Shown here one piece after another: positions 6,999-14,587 of a stretch of DNA of 36,665 bases (positions within the stretch are counted from its first letter, which is position 1; each line of letters opens with the position of its first letter). Source of the stretch: Candidatus Nomurabacteria bacterium. GTDB taxonomy: Bacteria; Patescibacteriota; Minisyncoccia; Phycocordibacterales; UBA9973. The stretch spans positions 1 to 36,665 of the forward strand of contig CALRFC010000001.1 of the NCBI GenBank assembly GCA_943356395.1. The letters are read 5' to 3'. Made by a program: the position numbers and the translations under genes. Below the pieces are notes generated by a model. That model did no database searches. It saw only the letters and a list, made by a program, of their open reading frames with translations, and was not told where the DNA came from.

Positions 6999-7829
6999 AT
7001 GGAAAAAGACACAAATCTTAATAAGGACGCAATTTTGTCGAAGCATGAATCAAAAGGACATGCTGTTGTTAATAATGAAAATAAACCTTCTCTTATAAGT
7101 ACAAAAGAAAAGGACATTTTTGTTTCTAGGACAGAAAAGCTCATCACTGCTCTTTTCATGGTCACGGACTGTATGGATGATTCGGAGCCGATGAAGTCCA
7201 AGATGCGCTCTTCCGGACTGTCCGTTTTGTCCGATACGCACCATCAGGCGCATCACGGCGTCATCCGGACATACATGCGTTTCGGATCAATGATAATCAG
7301 CATACACGAGCTCATTTCTTGCCTTACCGTCGCCGAATGCGTTGGCCTTATAAGCTCCATGAATAGCTCGATTTTGAAAAGAGAATTGGGCAGATTGAAA
7401 GATTTTTGCGAAGAGACGATGAAGCCGATACAGAGCTCGCTCCTGCCTGTAGGCATTTTCAAATCGGAACCGGTCGAGAGGGTCGTATTCGGTGACGATT
7501 TTTTTATGGAAAAAGAAAATTCTCCTTTAAAGGACAATAATTTTTCTAAAGGACATAAAGATTTAAATCAAAAAGACATAAGTCTTTTACAGAATAAACA
7601 AAAGGACATGTTTGTACAAAAAAAAGCGGATATTGCTTTAAAGCACGAGCGAAGAAACGCTATTTTATCTATAATTAAAAACAAGGAATTTGTCACAATA
7701 AAAGACATACTTGAAGTCATAAAGGACTGTGGTGGAAAAACGATCCAGCGAGAACTTTCACAACTTGTCTCTGAAAACATACTCAAAAAGACAGGAGATA
7801 AGAGGTGGTCTAGATACTCAATAAGATAG
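6999..7829 (+). CDS. Unrecognised protein with a C-terminal winged-helix DNA-binding domain
   Basis: 276 residues from ATG 6999, chosen because the promoter lies at 6935-6962; the open frame upstream reads through a palindrome. Three parts are visible: a lysine/asparagine-rich N-terminus; a helical core from SRTEKLITALFMVTDCMDDSE to KPIQSSLLPVGIFKSEPVE; and, after a polar linker full of KD and KGH, a C-terminal helix-turn-helix (RRNAILSIIKNKEFVTIKDILEVIKD, then GKTIQRELSQLVSENILKK and the wing GDKRWSRYSI). This resembles DeoR/MarR-type winged helices. Its target is unknown. The DNA word AAGGACAT appears four times exactly inside the gene in two reading frames, plus once in the leader. Codon use is A+T-rich compared with neighbours. 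Confidence 0.75.
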   Translation: MEKDTNLNKDAILSKHESKGHAVVNNENKPSLISTKEKDIFVSRTEKLITALFMVTDCMDDSEPMKSKMRSSGLSVLSDTHHQAHHGVIRTYMRFGSMIISIHELISCLTVAECVGLISSMNSSILKRELGRLKDFCEETMKPIQSSLLPVGIFKSEPVERVVFGDDFFMEKENSPLKDNNFSKGHKDLNQKDISLLQNKQKDMFVQKKADIALKHERRNAILSIIKNKEFVTIKDILEVIKDCGGKTIQRELSQLVSENILKKTGDKRWSRYSIR

Positions 7830-7875
7830 GGAATGGGTTAGAGGGGATAGGGAATAGTGAGACGCAGAATACAAG

Positions 7876-7961
7876 CAAGCTTTTTGCTGTTTGCTTTCAG
7901 CTTCCAGCTTCTGAATTCGAATTCAAAAGCTAACAGCAGAAAGCTAAAAGCTGGAAGCTTG
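7876..7961. repeat. Intergenic quasi-palindrome, AGCT-word family
   Basis: The outer arms CAAGCTT and AAGCTTG enclose imperfect runs of TTTGCTG, CAGCTTCCAGCTT and their complements, meeting at a perfect GAATTCGAATTC centre. It follows the winged-helix gene by 47 bases and may act as its transcript end, though no long T-run follows immediately. Confidence 0.75.
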
Positions 7962-8030
7962 TTTTTGTCTGTAAGAATCTCCTTATTTATCCGTCATTTG
8001 TTCTGTAACCCATAAGGGTGGGTTGCAGGG

Positions 8031-8062
8031 TGTGGATAACTAGAAAACCTTTGTTTTCCACA
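8031..8062. promoter_or_regulatory. Two DnaA-box-like sites in the long spacer before the surface-protein gene
   Basis: TGTGGATAA at 8031-8039 is a perfect reverse-strand DnaA box (TTATCCACA), and TTTTCCACA at 8054-8062 is a known variant. TTATCCGTC occurs twice nearby (about 7987 and 8088). The sites lie just upstream of a promoter. Two boxes without an obvious A+T-rich unwinding element or dnaA neighbour are weak evidence for an origin; promoter control is equally possible. Confidence 0.4.
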
Positions 8063-8072
8063 GTAGACGGTA

Positions 8073-8102
8073 TTTACAGCGTTATGCTTATCCGTCTATA
8101 AT
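8073..8102 (+). promoter_or_regulatory. Promoter of the surface-protein gene
   Basis: TTTACA (8073-8078), an 18-base spacer and TATAAT (8097-8102). The same arrangement occurs in front of the O-antigen-ligase gene. A second -10-like TATACT is at 8144-8149 without a clear -35. The start codon of the next gene is at 8519, implying a leader of about 410 bases. Confidence 0.6.
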
Positions 8103-8518
8103 ACCCGACAGGTGTAGCGCTCGCGTTTTTTTACGCTATGTGCTATACTCGAAACGGTATTTTTTGCACGATTGGATAGGCAACGGCAAGAGATATCGTA
8201 TAAGTATTTCGGCCTGATCGTTGAAAATTTAATACCATTATTCCTGTGCCGAACACGCAGTAATTTTGGATTGCATTTTCAGTCGATGAGGACGGATTAC
8301 TCTGCCCTGTCGACAAAGGCATCGCCTCCTGCTTTTGCGGAAACGCAAAATAAAAAGAGGCAAACCGTTCAGACATCTTAATTAAATGCCTGAACACAGC
8401 ATGCGCACACAAACTATAGTTTGTCGAAACTATGACTTTAGATTTAATGCGCATCGTCCTCTCTTCGTTTCTGATAAAGAGAAACGGATGACGACATTTA
8501 TCAAGCGATAATTTTATT
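8103..8518 (+). promoter_or_regulatory. Long untranslated leader of the surface-protein gene
   Basis: No convincing gene lies here. Hairpins include GTTCAG/CTGAAC with an inner CAT/ATG (8367-8395), the palindrome CAAACTATAGTTTG (about 8410-8423), and CGTTTCT/AGAAACG near 8466-8490. Long stable leaders are typical of highly expressed surface-layer mRNAs; no known riboswitch was recognised. Confidence 0.4.
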
Positions 8519-10510
8519 ATGAAAAATATTACAAAAATTGCAGTCGCAGTTGCATTCGTTGCAATCTTCACCGTTTTTGTTGGACACACCAAGGCCGCTA
8601 CATACGACCTCGGAACTTCAACACTTAAGGTAGGTTCAACAGGAATGTATGTGACTAATCTTCAGACAGCTCTCAATGCAAACGGCGCGACTTTGACCGC
8701 AGACGGTCACTTCGGCCCGATGACCAAGGCTGCTGCTATGGCTTACCAAGCTTCTCATGGTCTTACTGCCGACGGTCTCGTTGGTGCAAAAACCAAGGCG
8801 GCTTTGAACGGCGGATCAACTCCGGCAGCAGGATGCCCGGCTGGATACACATGTACGCCAGCAGGCGGAACGCCTCCGGTTACGCCAGCAGGCGGAACGC
8901 CTCCGGTTCTCACTGGAACAGCTGGTAACATCGACACCGACACTGTCATCGGAGGATTCTCCGGCGAACAGGTTGGTGCAGGTGACACTGGTCACCAGGT
9001 TCTCGGCGTTCAGTACAAAGCTTCGGCAGGCGGATCAAATGTCAGTCTGACGGCTATGACGCTTCAGTTCACCCAAGATCCGGCTTCCTCTTGTACGACA
9101 ACCGGTTCTGGTTACATGAACAAGTACTTCGCTGGCGTTGCGGTATGGCAGGGTTCTACGAAAGTCGGTTCAGCAAATGCTGGCGATTTCGGTCAGAACA
9201 CCAGCTCTTCTTACTGTAACTACATCTATTCGAAGACAGTTAATCTTTCCGGCGCGAATATCGTTGCTGGTCAGACATCAAACTTCTATGTTTCAGTTGA
9301 CGCTCTTCCGGTTATTGATTCCAACAACCTCGGAGCAAGCACTGTCAACAAGTGGGAAGTTGCTATCACCAGCATCCGCTTCAGCGATGGTACTGGCGCA
9401 CAGCTCACCTACACGCCTTCAACAAGCACTACTGGTCTCGTAAACTCAAGCGTAACGAATTACTTCAATTTCGTTTCAACGGCTAACGCGAACAACATCA
9501 AGTTGACTGTTTCTACAGATCCGGCCAACCAGAATGCACATGTTGTTCCTGTTTCGCTCACTTCACAGACCAACAATGTTGAGCTCTTGAAGTTCAAGCT
9601 TGCTGCGCAAGGTCAGAAGATTCACATTGATAAATTGGCGACACAGCTTACATCCTCATCTGTCGGTCTCGGCTCGATCACCAGCAATGTTCATCTTTTG
9701 ATGGGTTCGACTGAACTCAATTCACAGCTCGTTACTTCGACATCTTCCACAACGACAACGACATTCAACAACTTGAATCTCGACATCGCCGCTGGAACAT
9801 CGCCGACATTCAGCATCACTGCTGATATCAACGGCTTGACTGGAAACTATGTTGCAGGCGAAACGCTTGCGGCGTCTATTCCGACATTGAGCAGCGTAGG
9901 TATCGTTACGGCAACTGATCAGAACAGCAACAACCTTTCTGGTACTGCTCAATTGACAGGTTCCGTTTCTAGCCACAATATCTCTCTCTACAATGTTGGT
10001 ATTCAGGTTAATCCGGGAACAGTGACTGCGACTCACACGGGTGTTTCCTACTCCGGCGCGTCTGATACGGCAACCTACAAGGTTTCCTTCAACGTAACGG
10101 CATTCGGAGGCGCTGTATACCTCGCGTCATCTTCCATCCTTGGAAATACTTCGACTTCTTCGACGACGAACAAAGTTACATTTGTCATCGCGAAGAGCTC
10201 GGCTCCGACAACCGGTATCACTACGGTATCCGGCACGAGCACAACCATGACGGTTGATAGCTTCAACGGCGGCAGCGGTTCCAACATCGGAACAGATTCT
10301 GCTACCGGAAACTATCTCTTGAACGATGGCGACACCGCAACCTTTACCGGAACGCTTGTTCAGACGAACAACAACGGTGCGGGTCAGTATCGCGCATGGC
10401 TCAACAACGTCGCATGGGGCACTGGCACAACGACGGCAGCAACGATCTACAACTTCAACTTGGGCTCTGGAAACAATGCCTACACGACCGGCTACATTGC
10501 GTTGCAATAA
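8519..10510 (+). CDS. Secreted surface protein with N-terminal peptidoglycan-binding domain (possible S-layer-like protein)
   Basis: 663 residues. A signal peptide at 1-26 (KNITKIAVAVAFVAIFTVFVG, likely cut after the KAA) is followed by a PG_binding_1 domain at about 31-95 (LKVGSTGMYVTNLQTALNA, GHFGPMTKAAAMAYQ, DGLVGAKTKAAL), which anchors proteins to peptidoglycan. A Pro/Gly linker with a tandem TPAGGTPPV repeat leads into about 550 residues of Ser/Thr/Gly/Asn-rich beta-strand sequence without catalytic motifs or a membrane anchor. The composition, the ~410-base leader and the UUCG terminator suggest an abundant exported protein, and the dense Ser/Thr content makes it a plausible glycan acceptor for the next gene's product. 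A pseudopilus or adhesin is the alternative. Confidence 0.85.
   Translation: MKNITKIAVAVAFVAIFTVFVGHTKAATYDLGTSTLKVGSTGMYVTNLQTALNANGATLTADGHFGPMTKAAAMAYQASHGLTADGLVGAKTKAALNGGSTPAAGCPAGYTCTPAGGTPPVTPAGGTPPVLTGTAGNIDTDTVIGGFSGEQVGAGDTGHQVLGVQYKASAGGSNVSLTAMTLQFTQDPASSCTTTGSGYMNKYFAGVAVWQGSTKVGSANAGDFGQNTSSSYCNYIYSKTVNLSGANIVAGQTSNFYVSVDALPVIDSNNLGASTVNKWEVAITSIRFSDGTGAQLTYTPSTSTTGLVNSSVTNYFNFVSTANANNIKLTVSTDPANQNAHVVPVSLTSQTNNVELLKFKLAAQGQKIHIDKLATQLTSSSVGLGSITSNVHLLMGSTELNSQLVTSTSSTTTTTFNNLNLDIAAGTSPTFSITADINGLTGNYVAGETLAASIPTLSSVGIVTATDQNSNNLSGTAQLTGSVSSHNISLYNVGIQVNPGTVTATHTGVSYSGASDTATYKVSFNVTAFGGAVYLASSSILGNTSTSSTTNKVTFVIAKSSAPTTGITTVSGTSTTMTVDSFNGGSGSNIGTDSATGNYLLNDGDTATFTGTLVQTNNNGAGQYRAWLNNVAWGTGTTTAATIYNFNLGSGNNAYTTGYIALQ
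8854..8907 (+). repeat. Perfect 27-bp tandem duplication in the linker of the surface protein
   Basis: The unit at 8854-8880 is repeated exactly at 8881-8907 and encodes TPAGGTPPV twice. The identity at DNA level indicates a recent duplication or slippage in a region tolerant of length change. Confidence 0.9.
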
Positions 10511-10542
10511 AGCTCAGTCGCTGTACAAAAGTTGTACTTCAC

Positions 10543-10568
10543 AAAAAACCACCTTCGGGTGGTTTTTT
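10543..10568 (+). terminator. Strong intrinsic terminator after the surface-protein gene
   Basis: AAAAAACCACC, the tetraloop TTCG and GGTGGTTTTTT form a perfect hairpin with a stable UUCG loop and a U-run, 33 bases after the stop codon. Confidence 0.92.
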
Positions 10569-10635
10569 GTTTTTTCATTCTGAATACCACGGTGCGAATA
10601 AATTTAAAATCTTCCCCTTAGCCTCGCGCGCTGCC

Positions 10636-10665
10636 TTTACAAAAGAGCATGCGCGCGTATATAAT
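10636..10665 (+). promoter_or_regulatory. Promoter of the O-antigen-ligase/TPR gene, nearly leaderless
   Basis: TTTACA (10636-10641), 18 bases, TATAAT (10660-10665), then 9 bases to the ATG at 10675. The transcript would start within about three bases of the start codon. Confidence 0.6.
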
Positions 10666-10674
10666 CCTCTGTAT

Positions 10675-12744
10675 ATGGAAAACACTTCAATACAAAGACC
10701 ATGGCTCGCCAAGATAGTCCTTTTTCTTCTCGGCGCGGCTGTTTTTGTTCCGCCGCTTTTGGTCATTCCGCATACATTCTTTATCTTTATCAACTCAAAA
10801 ACCTCCTTTTTTATCGGTATTGCCGAACTCGCATTTTTTTGTTACATATTCCTCGCCCTTTTTTATCCTGCATACCGGCCCAAGAAGAATATCGTCACAT
10901 GGGGATTTTTGGGGTTTGTCGCCGTTTCCGTACTAAGTGCCATAGTTAGCGTTTATCCACAATTCTCCTTCTGGTCCGGAGCGGAGCGTGCCGACGGCGT
11001 GATGCTGCTCATCCATATATTTCTTTTTTTCCTTGTCTGCACTTCTGTGATCAAATCAAAAAAAGAGCTGCATACCTTGCTCTGGGTTTCTGTCTTTACC
11101 GCAACGATCAATACTCTTGCGATTTGGCTCGGGCCGGGAGGATTCAAGGCCTATCTCTCGCTCTTTCATTCCGATCAAAACATCGGAGGATTTACCGGCA
11201 ACGAGCTCTTTGCCGGAGCGTACACTCTCTTCAATGTCTTTTTTGCCGCCTACCTTTTCTTCGATTCAAAAAAGAAAGGTTCTCGCATGCTTTCGGGCAT
11301 ACTTTTTCTGCTGATGCTCTTCTCGCCCATATTTTTTAATTTCGGCATTCTCTCCGGTGCGGTCAATCTGAAAGAAATCCTGCACAATCCGATTGTTTTG
11401 ATCGGGCGCGCGCGCGCGTCCACGATAGGTCTCGGACTTGCCGGCATCTTCACCTTCTTCTTATTTTTTGGGAATCACGCTAAAAAAGCGATTCGTTTCG
11501 GATCGCGCGCGCTTGCCGGTGCAACGCTTGCCGCAATCATGATCTCAATCATCCTTCTCATGACTCCCGGCACGCGCTTGCACGATTGGTTCGGCAAAGA
11601 GACTGCAGGCTACAGATATATTTATTGGCATCAAGCGATACAAGGATGGAAAGATCATCCTATCCTCGGTTGGGGACCGGGCACTTTCCGCATGGTAACA
11701 GCAAAATATTTCGATCCGGCCGTACTTGCCACTGTGAGCCAGAATCAGATCATCGGCGAACCATGGAATGACAAGCCGCACAGCATTATTCTGGACGTAC
11801 TTGTCCATACCGGCATTTTGGGCCTTATTTCCTACGCAGGAATCTTTTTCACTTGCCTTTTCGCATTGTGGCGAAAAACAAGTTTGCCGCATTATGCCAA
11901 GTCCTTGTTTTCCGGACTCCTCTTGGCGTATGTCCTGCAGGGCCTTACGATCTTCGATGTCATGGTTTCCTATTTGATGCTCGGTACGGCTTTGGCGGTT
12001 ATCGCCATAATTACCGCAAAAGAGGAGACCGGCAAAGAGCAAGGAAAGATCTTTCAACTTTCTAAAAAAGCGAAGAACGGCATAGCCATCGCGCTCTTCA
12101 TTATCGGATTCTTTTCCATACGCTACTTCGCATACGAGCCGTTGCATGAAGCGCGTCAGCGTTTCGTCCTGCCGGATTTGCCGCCCGCCGAACGGGCAGG
12201 CAAATATAAAATCGTGCGCGACATCTCTCCATTCGGCGGATCCGTCGACGAGGCGAATTATGCCGACTTGGTCTACATCAGCTATTTGGAACATCTCGAT
12301 AGCATTGCAAATCAGAAAGATCAGCTGCAATTTATCCGAGACATGGACGGACTGATTGCGGATGTCGAAGAGTCTTTCGGCAAGAATGGAATGACCTATG
12401 TCGGCGCGCTCACCGTGAGCCGCCTGTACAATCTGCGCTACATGCTTGCCGCAACAGACGACCAAAATCTTCTTTCAGAGATGGAAAAGTATGCGAAAAT
12501 AACCCTCGATCTTTCCCCGAACAATCCGCAGAGCTACTGGGCGGAAGCGCAGCCGCTCATTTACGAGCGCAAGTATAAAGAAGCCATGGAGGTTTTGGAA
12601 AAAGGACTCGCTATAAATCCCAAAGTCGCACCGACGCACGAAATCATCATCCGACTCGCTCTTCTCATGGGCGACCGGCAACTCGTGCTTGAAAAATACA
12701 AGCGCGCGCAGAAAGAATTGCCGGGGATCGCTTTCCCGCACTAA
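10675..12744 (+). CDS. O-antigen ligase/Wzy-family membrane protein with C-terminal TPR region
   Basis: 689 residues from ATG 10675; the open frame upstream (to 10396) overlaps the previous gene and its terminator. About a dozen membrane helices fill residues 10-475, with the large extracytoplasmic loop typical of the Wzy_C family around FGKETAGYRYIYWHQAIQGWKDHPILGWGPGTFRM and NDKPHSIILDVLVHTGILGLISY. The WKDHPILGWGPGTF and H-N/S-x-x-L-D motifs match O-antigen ligases, polymerases and PglL-type protein O-glycosyltransferases. From about 560 the soluble tail contains TPR-like helices (LDLSPNNPQSYWAEAQPLIYERKYKEAMEVLEKGLAINPK). It probably transfers or polymerises lipid-linked glycan outside the membrane, possibly onto the upstream surface protein. 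A GC-rich palindrome at 12177-12204 encodes LPPAERAGK between the two parts. Confidence 0.85.
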   Translation: MENTSIQRPWLAKIVLFLLGAAVFVPPLLVIPHTFFIFINSKTSFFIGIAELAFFCYIFLALFYPAYRPKKNIVTWGFLGFVAVSVLSAIVSVYPQFSFWSGAERADGVMLLIHIFLFFLVCTSVIKSKKELHTLLWVSVFTATINTLAIWLGPGGFKAYLSLFHSDQNIGGFTGNELFAGAYTLFNVFFAAYLFFDSKKKGSRMLSGILFLLMLFSPIFFNFGILSGAVNLKEILHNPIVLIGRARASTIGLGLAGIFTFFLFFGNHAKKAIRFGSRALAGATLAAIMISIILLMTPGTRLHDWFGKETAGYRYIYWHQAIQGWKDHPILGWGPGTFRMVTAKYFDPAVLATVSQNQIIGEPWNDKPHSIILDVLVHTGILGLISYAGIFFTCLFALWRKTSLPHYAKSLFSGLLLAYVLQGLTIFDVMVSYLMLGTALAVIAIITAKEETGKEQGKIFQLSKKAKNGIAIALFIIGFFSIRYFAYEPLHEARQRFVLPDLPPAERAGKYKIVRDISPFGGSVDEANYADLVYISYLEHLDSIANQKDQLQFIRDMDGLIADVEESFGKNGMTYVGALTVSRLYNLRYMLAATDDQNLLSEMEKYAKITLDLSPNNPQSYWAEAQPLIYERKYKEAMEVLEKGLAINPKVAPTHEIIIRLALLMGDRQLVLEKYKRAQKELPGIAFPH
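12177..12204. repeat. GC-rich palindrome inside the O-antigen-ligase coding region
   Basis: TTTGCC-GCCCG and CGGGC-A-GGCAAA form an 11-bp stem with one bulge and a CCGAA loop. It encodes LPPAERAGK in frame, in the same coding sense as the PPASGIRAG palindrome at 22663-22685, and resembles the CCCGCCCGAAC hairpins in spacers at 29952, 32048 and 33810. Confidence 0.6.
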
Positions 12745-12757
12745 AAATATTTGTGTC

Positions 12758-13534
12758 ATGTTAAGAGACATATTACAAAAGAATAAATATGCTTTTTTTG
12801 CAGGTATTGCGATTGTCGCTGTAGTTTTAGGATTGATCAATACTTTTTTGATTTTTTCGAACACTAAAACAGTTCGTTCAGTAAAGCATGTATTTACACT
12901 AACGGATGACGACAAGAAAATATCTGAAATTGAAAAATATCTCGACGAAATCTCTCCGGAATTCATCGCTGAAGTGAAAAGATTGTCGGAAGAAAACAAA
13001 GTCCCGTCATGGGGTTGCGGGCCGTCGAGCTATGCGCTTGCGAAGATCATCAACGCCAGATTTTTTAACAACAAACTCCCGTTCGTTTCGGCGTACAACA
13101 GCAAGAATCACGATATCGTTGAGCGTTTCAGTTTTGCCTTCAAGGACTCAAATGGCGTAAAGAACTCGACTCTTGTCGATCACGCATGGCTCGAAATTTA
13201 TTTCAACAATAAATTCCTTTTCATCGATCCGACGGCCGGACAATTTGGCAGGTACGACAAAATCGTGTATGAAGTTTTCAATATCGAAGACAAGAACATT
13301 CAAAAAACTCTGCTCGACAAATATAATATCGCGGATATCCGCCTCACGCTTCTTGTGAATAAGACGGTCAACAGGATTCCGCCGTCGCAGGATCCGTATC
13401 CGGGCATCTCTTTGAGTCGTGACACAATCGATTATTTCCTCAAATCTGTCGAAGAGCGTGATGAGGTAAATAACGGCGATGAGCCGCCGGAGTGGGAATC
13501 GTGGGTAAGCTCTCTTCTCGATAAGTTTTCATAA
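12758..13534 (+). CDS. Membrane-anchored transglutaminase/papain-like protein (putative)
   Basis: 258 residues from ATG 12758, 13 bases after the ligase gene. One membrane helix at about 11-30 (AFFAGIAIVAVVLGLINTFLIF) precedes an extracytoplasmic domain. WGCGPSSYALAKII places a cysteine at the start of a helix, and DHAWLEIYFNNKFLFIDPTAGQFG supplies a histidine and aspartate in consecutive strands; this Cys-His-Asp order is that of transglutaminase-like and related cysteine-hydrolase folds. Activity could be peptide cleavage or cross-linking at the envelope. The family is not recognised precisely. Its position after the ligase gene suggests a role with surface proteins. Confidence 0.6.
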   Translation: MLRDILQKNKYAFFAGIAIVAVVLGLINTFLIFSNTKTVRSVKHVFTLTDDDKKISEIEKYLDEISPEFIAEVKRLSEENKVPSWGCGPSSYALAKIINARFFNNKLPFVSAYNSKNHDIVERFSFAFKDSNGVKNSTLVDHAWLEIYFNNKFLFIDPTAGQFGRYDKIVYEVFNIEDKNIQKTLLDKYNIADIRLTLLVNKTVNRIPPSQDPYPGISLSRDTIDYFLKSVEERDEVNNGDEPPEWESWVSSLLDKFS

Positions 13535-13578
13535 GCAGGATTTACATTTCTCTTCTTTTATTGTACACTCTCATTCCT

Positions 13579-14583
13579 ATGGCAAAAAAAGCTCTCATCA
13601 CAGGCATTACCGGACAAGACGGTTCGTATCTCGCCGAGCTCCTTCTAGAGAAGGGGTATGAAGTGCACGGCACGATCCGCCGCACCAGCTCTTTTTCGAC
13701 TGCGCGCATCGAGCACATATATCAGGATCCGCACCATCCGGAACGCCGATTGCACCTGCACTACGGCGATCTCTCCGATGCGGAAAATATCCGAAAGTTG
13801 ATTTTCAAGATCCAGCCGGACGAGATTTACAATTTGGGCGCCCAGAGCCATGTGAAAGTTTCTTTCGAGATCCCCGAATATACTGCGAACATCACCGGTC
13901 TCGGCGTTTTGCGCCTCTTGGACGCCGTTAAAGATTATCAGGAACACACGGGAAAAAAAATAAAAGTATACCAAGCGTCATCATCGGAAATGTTCGGCTC
14001 CGCGCTCCCGCCACAGCATGAGAATACGCCGTTTGAGCCGCGAAGCCCGTATGGGTGCGCGAAAGTCTTCGCCTACCACATCGCGCGCAATTATCGCGAA
14101 GCACACGGGCTCTTCGTCTGCAACGGCATCCTTTTCAACCATGAATCGCCGCGCCGCGGCGGAACCTTCGTGACCAAGAAGGTGACCGAGGGCGTGGCCA
14201 AGATCAAAGCGGGCAAGGCCGACAAGATCTATCTCGGCAATCTGGACGCGCGCCGCGACTGGGGCTACGCGCCGGAATACTGCGAGGCCATGTGGCTGAT
14301 GCTCCAGAAGGACAAGCCCGACGACTATGTGATCGGCACGGGCGTGAGCCACACCGTGCGCGAACTCGTCATTGAAGCGTTCAAGCACGCAGGCGTCTCC
14401 GACTGGGAAAAATACATAGACATCGATCCGACCTACTATCGTCCGAGCGAAGTCGACCATCTCGTCGCCGACATCAAGAAGGCCAAAGAAAAGCTCGGCT
14501 GGGAGCCGAAGACTAAATTTGGCGACTTGGTTAAGATCATGGTTGAACATGATTTGAAGAAATACGAGAGTGAAAAAAAATAA
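13579..14583 (+). CDS. gmd: GDP-mannose 4,6-dehydratase
   Basis: 334 residues from ATG 13579 (MAKKALITGITGQDGSYLAE). It is an extended short-chain dehydrogenase with the GxTGxDG nucleotide motif at 9-15, RRTSSFSTARIEHIY, the LHYGDLSD segment, QASSSEMFG, the catalytic SPYGCAK (Tyr-x-x-x-Lys), NHESPRRGGTFVTKK and LGNLDARRDWG, all diagnostic for GMD. It converts GDP-D-mannose to GDP-4-keto-6-deoxy-D-mannose, the first step to GDP-L-fucose. The next gene, five bases downstream, catalyses the following step. A TTG start at 13561 is possible but adds a non-conserved MYTLIP. Confidence 0.96.
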   Translation: MAKKALITGITGQDGSYLAELLLEKGYEVHGTIRRTSSFSTARIEHIYQDPHHPERRLHLHYGDLSDAENIRKLIFKIQPDEIYNLGAQSHVKVSFEIPEYTANITGLGVLRLLDAVKDYQEHTGKKIKVYQASSSEMFGSALPPQHENTPFEPRSPYGCAKVFAYHIARNYREAHGLFVCNGILFNHESPRRGGTFVTKKVTEGVAKIKAGKADKIYLGNLDARRDWGYAPEYCEAMWLMLQKDKPDDYVIGTGVSHTVRELVIEAFKHAGVSDWEKYIDIDPTYYRPSEVDHLVADIKKAKEKLGWEPKTKFGDLVKIMVEHDLKKYESEKK

Positions 14584-14587
14584 TCAC

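Noticed and set aside
8143..8592. Reverse ORF of 149 residues upstream of the surface-protein gene
   Set aside because: It overlaps the signal peptide region antisense and has no recognisable domain; the region reads better as a leader.
10953..10961. TTATCCACA inside the O-antigen-ligase gene as a DnaA box
   Set aside because: A lone copy in coding sequence is within chance expectation and not in an origin-like context.
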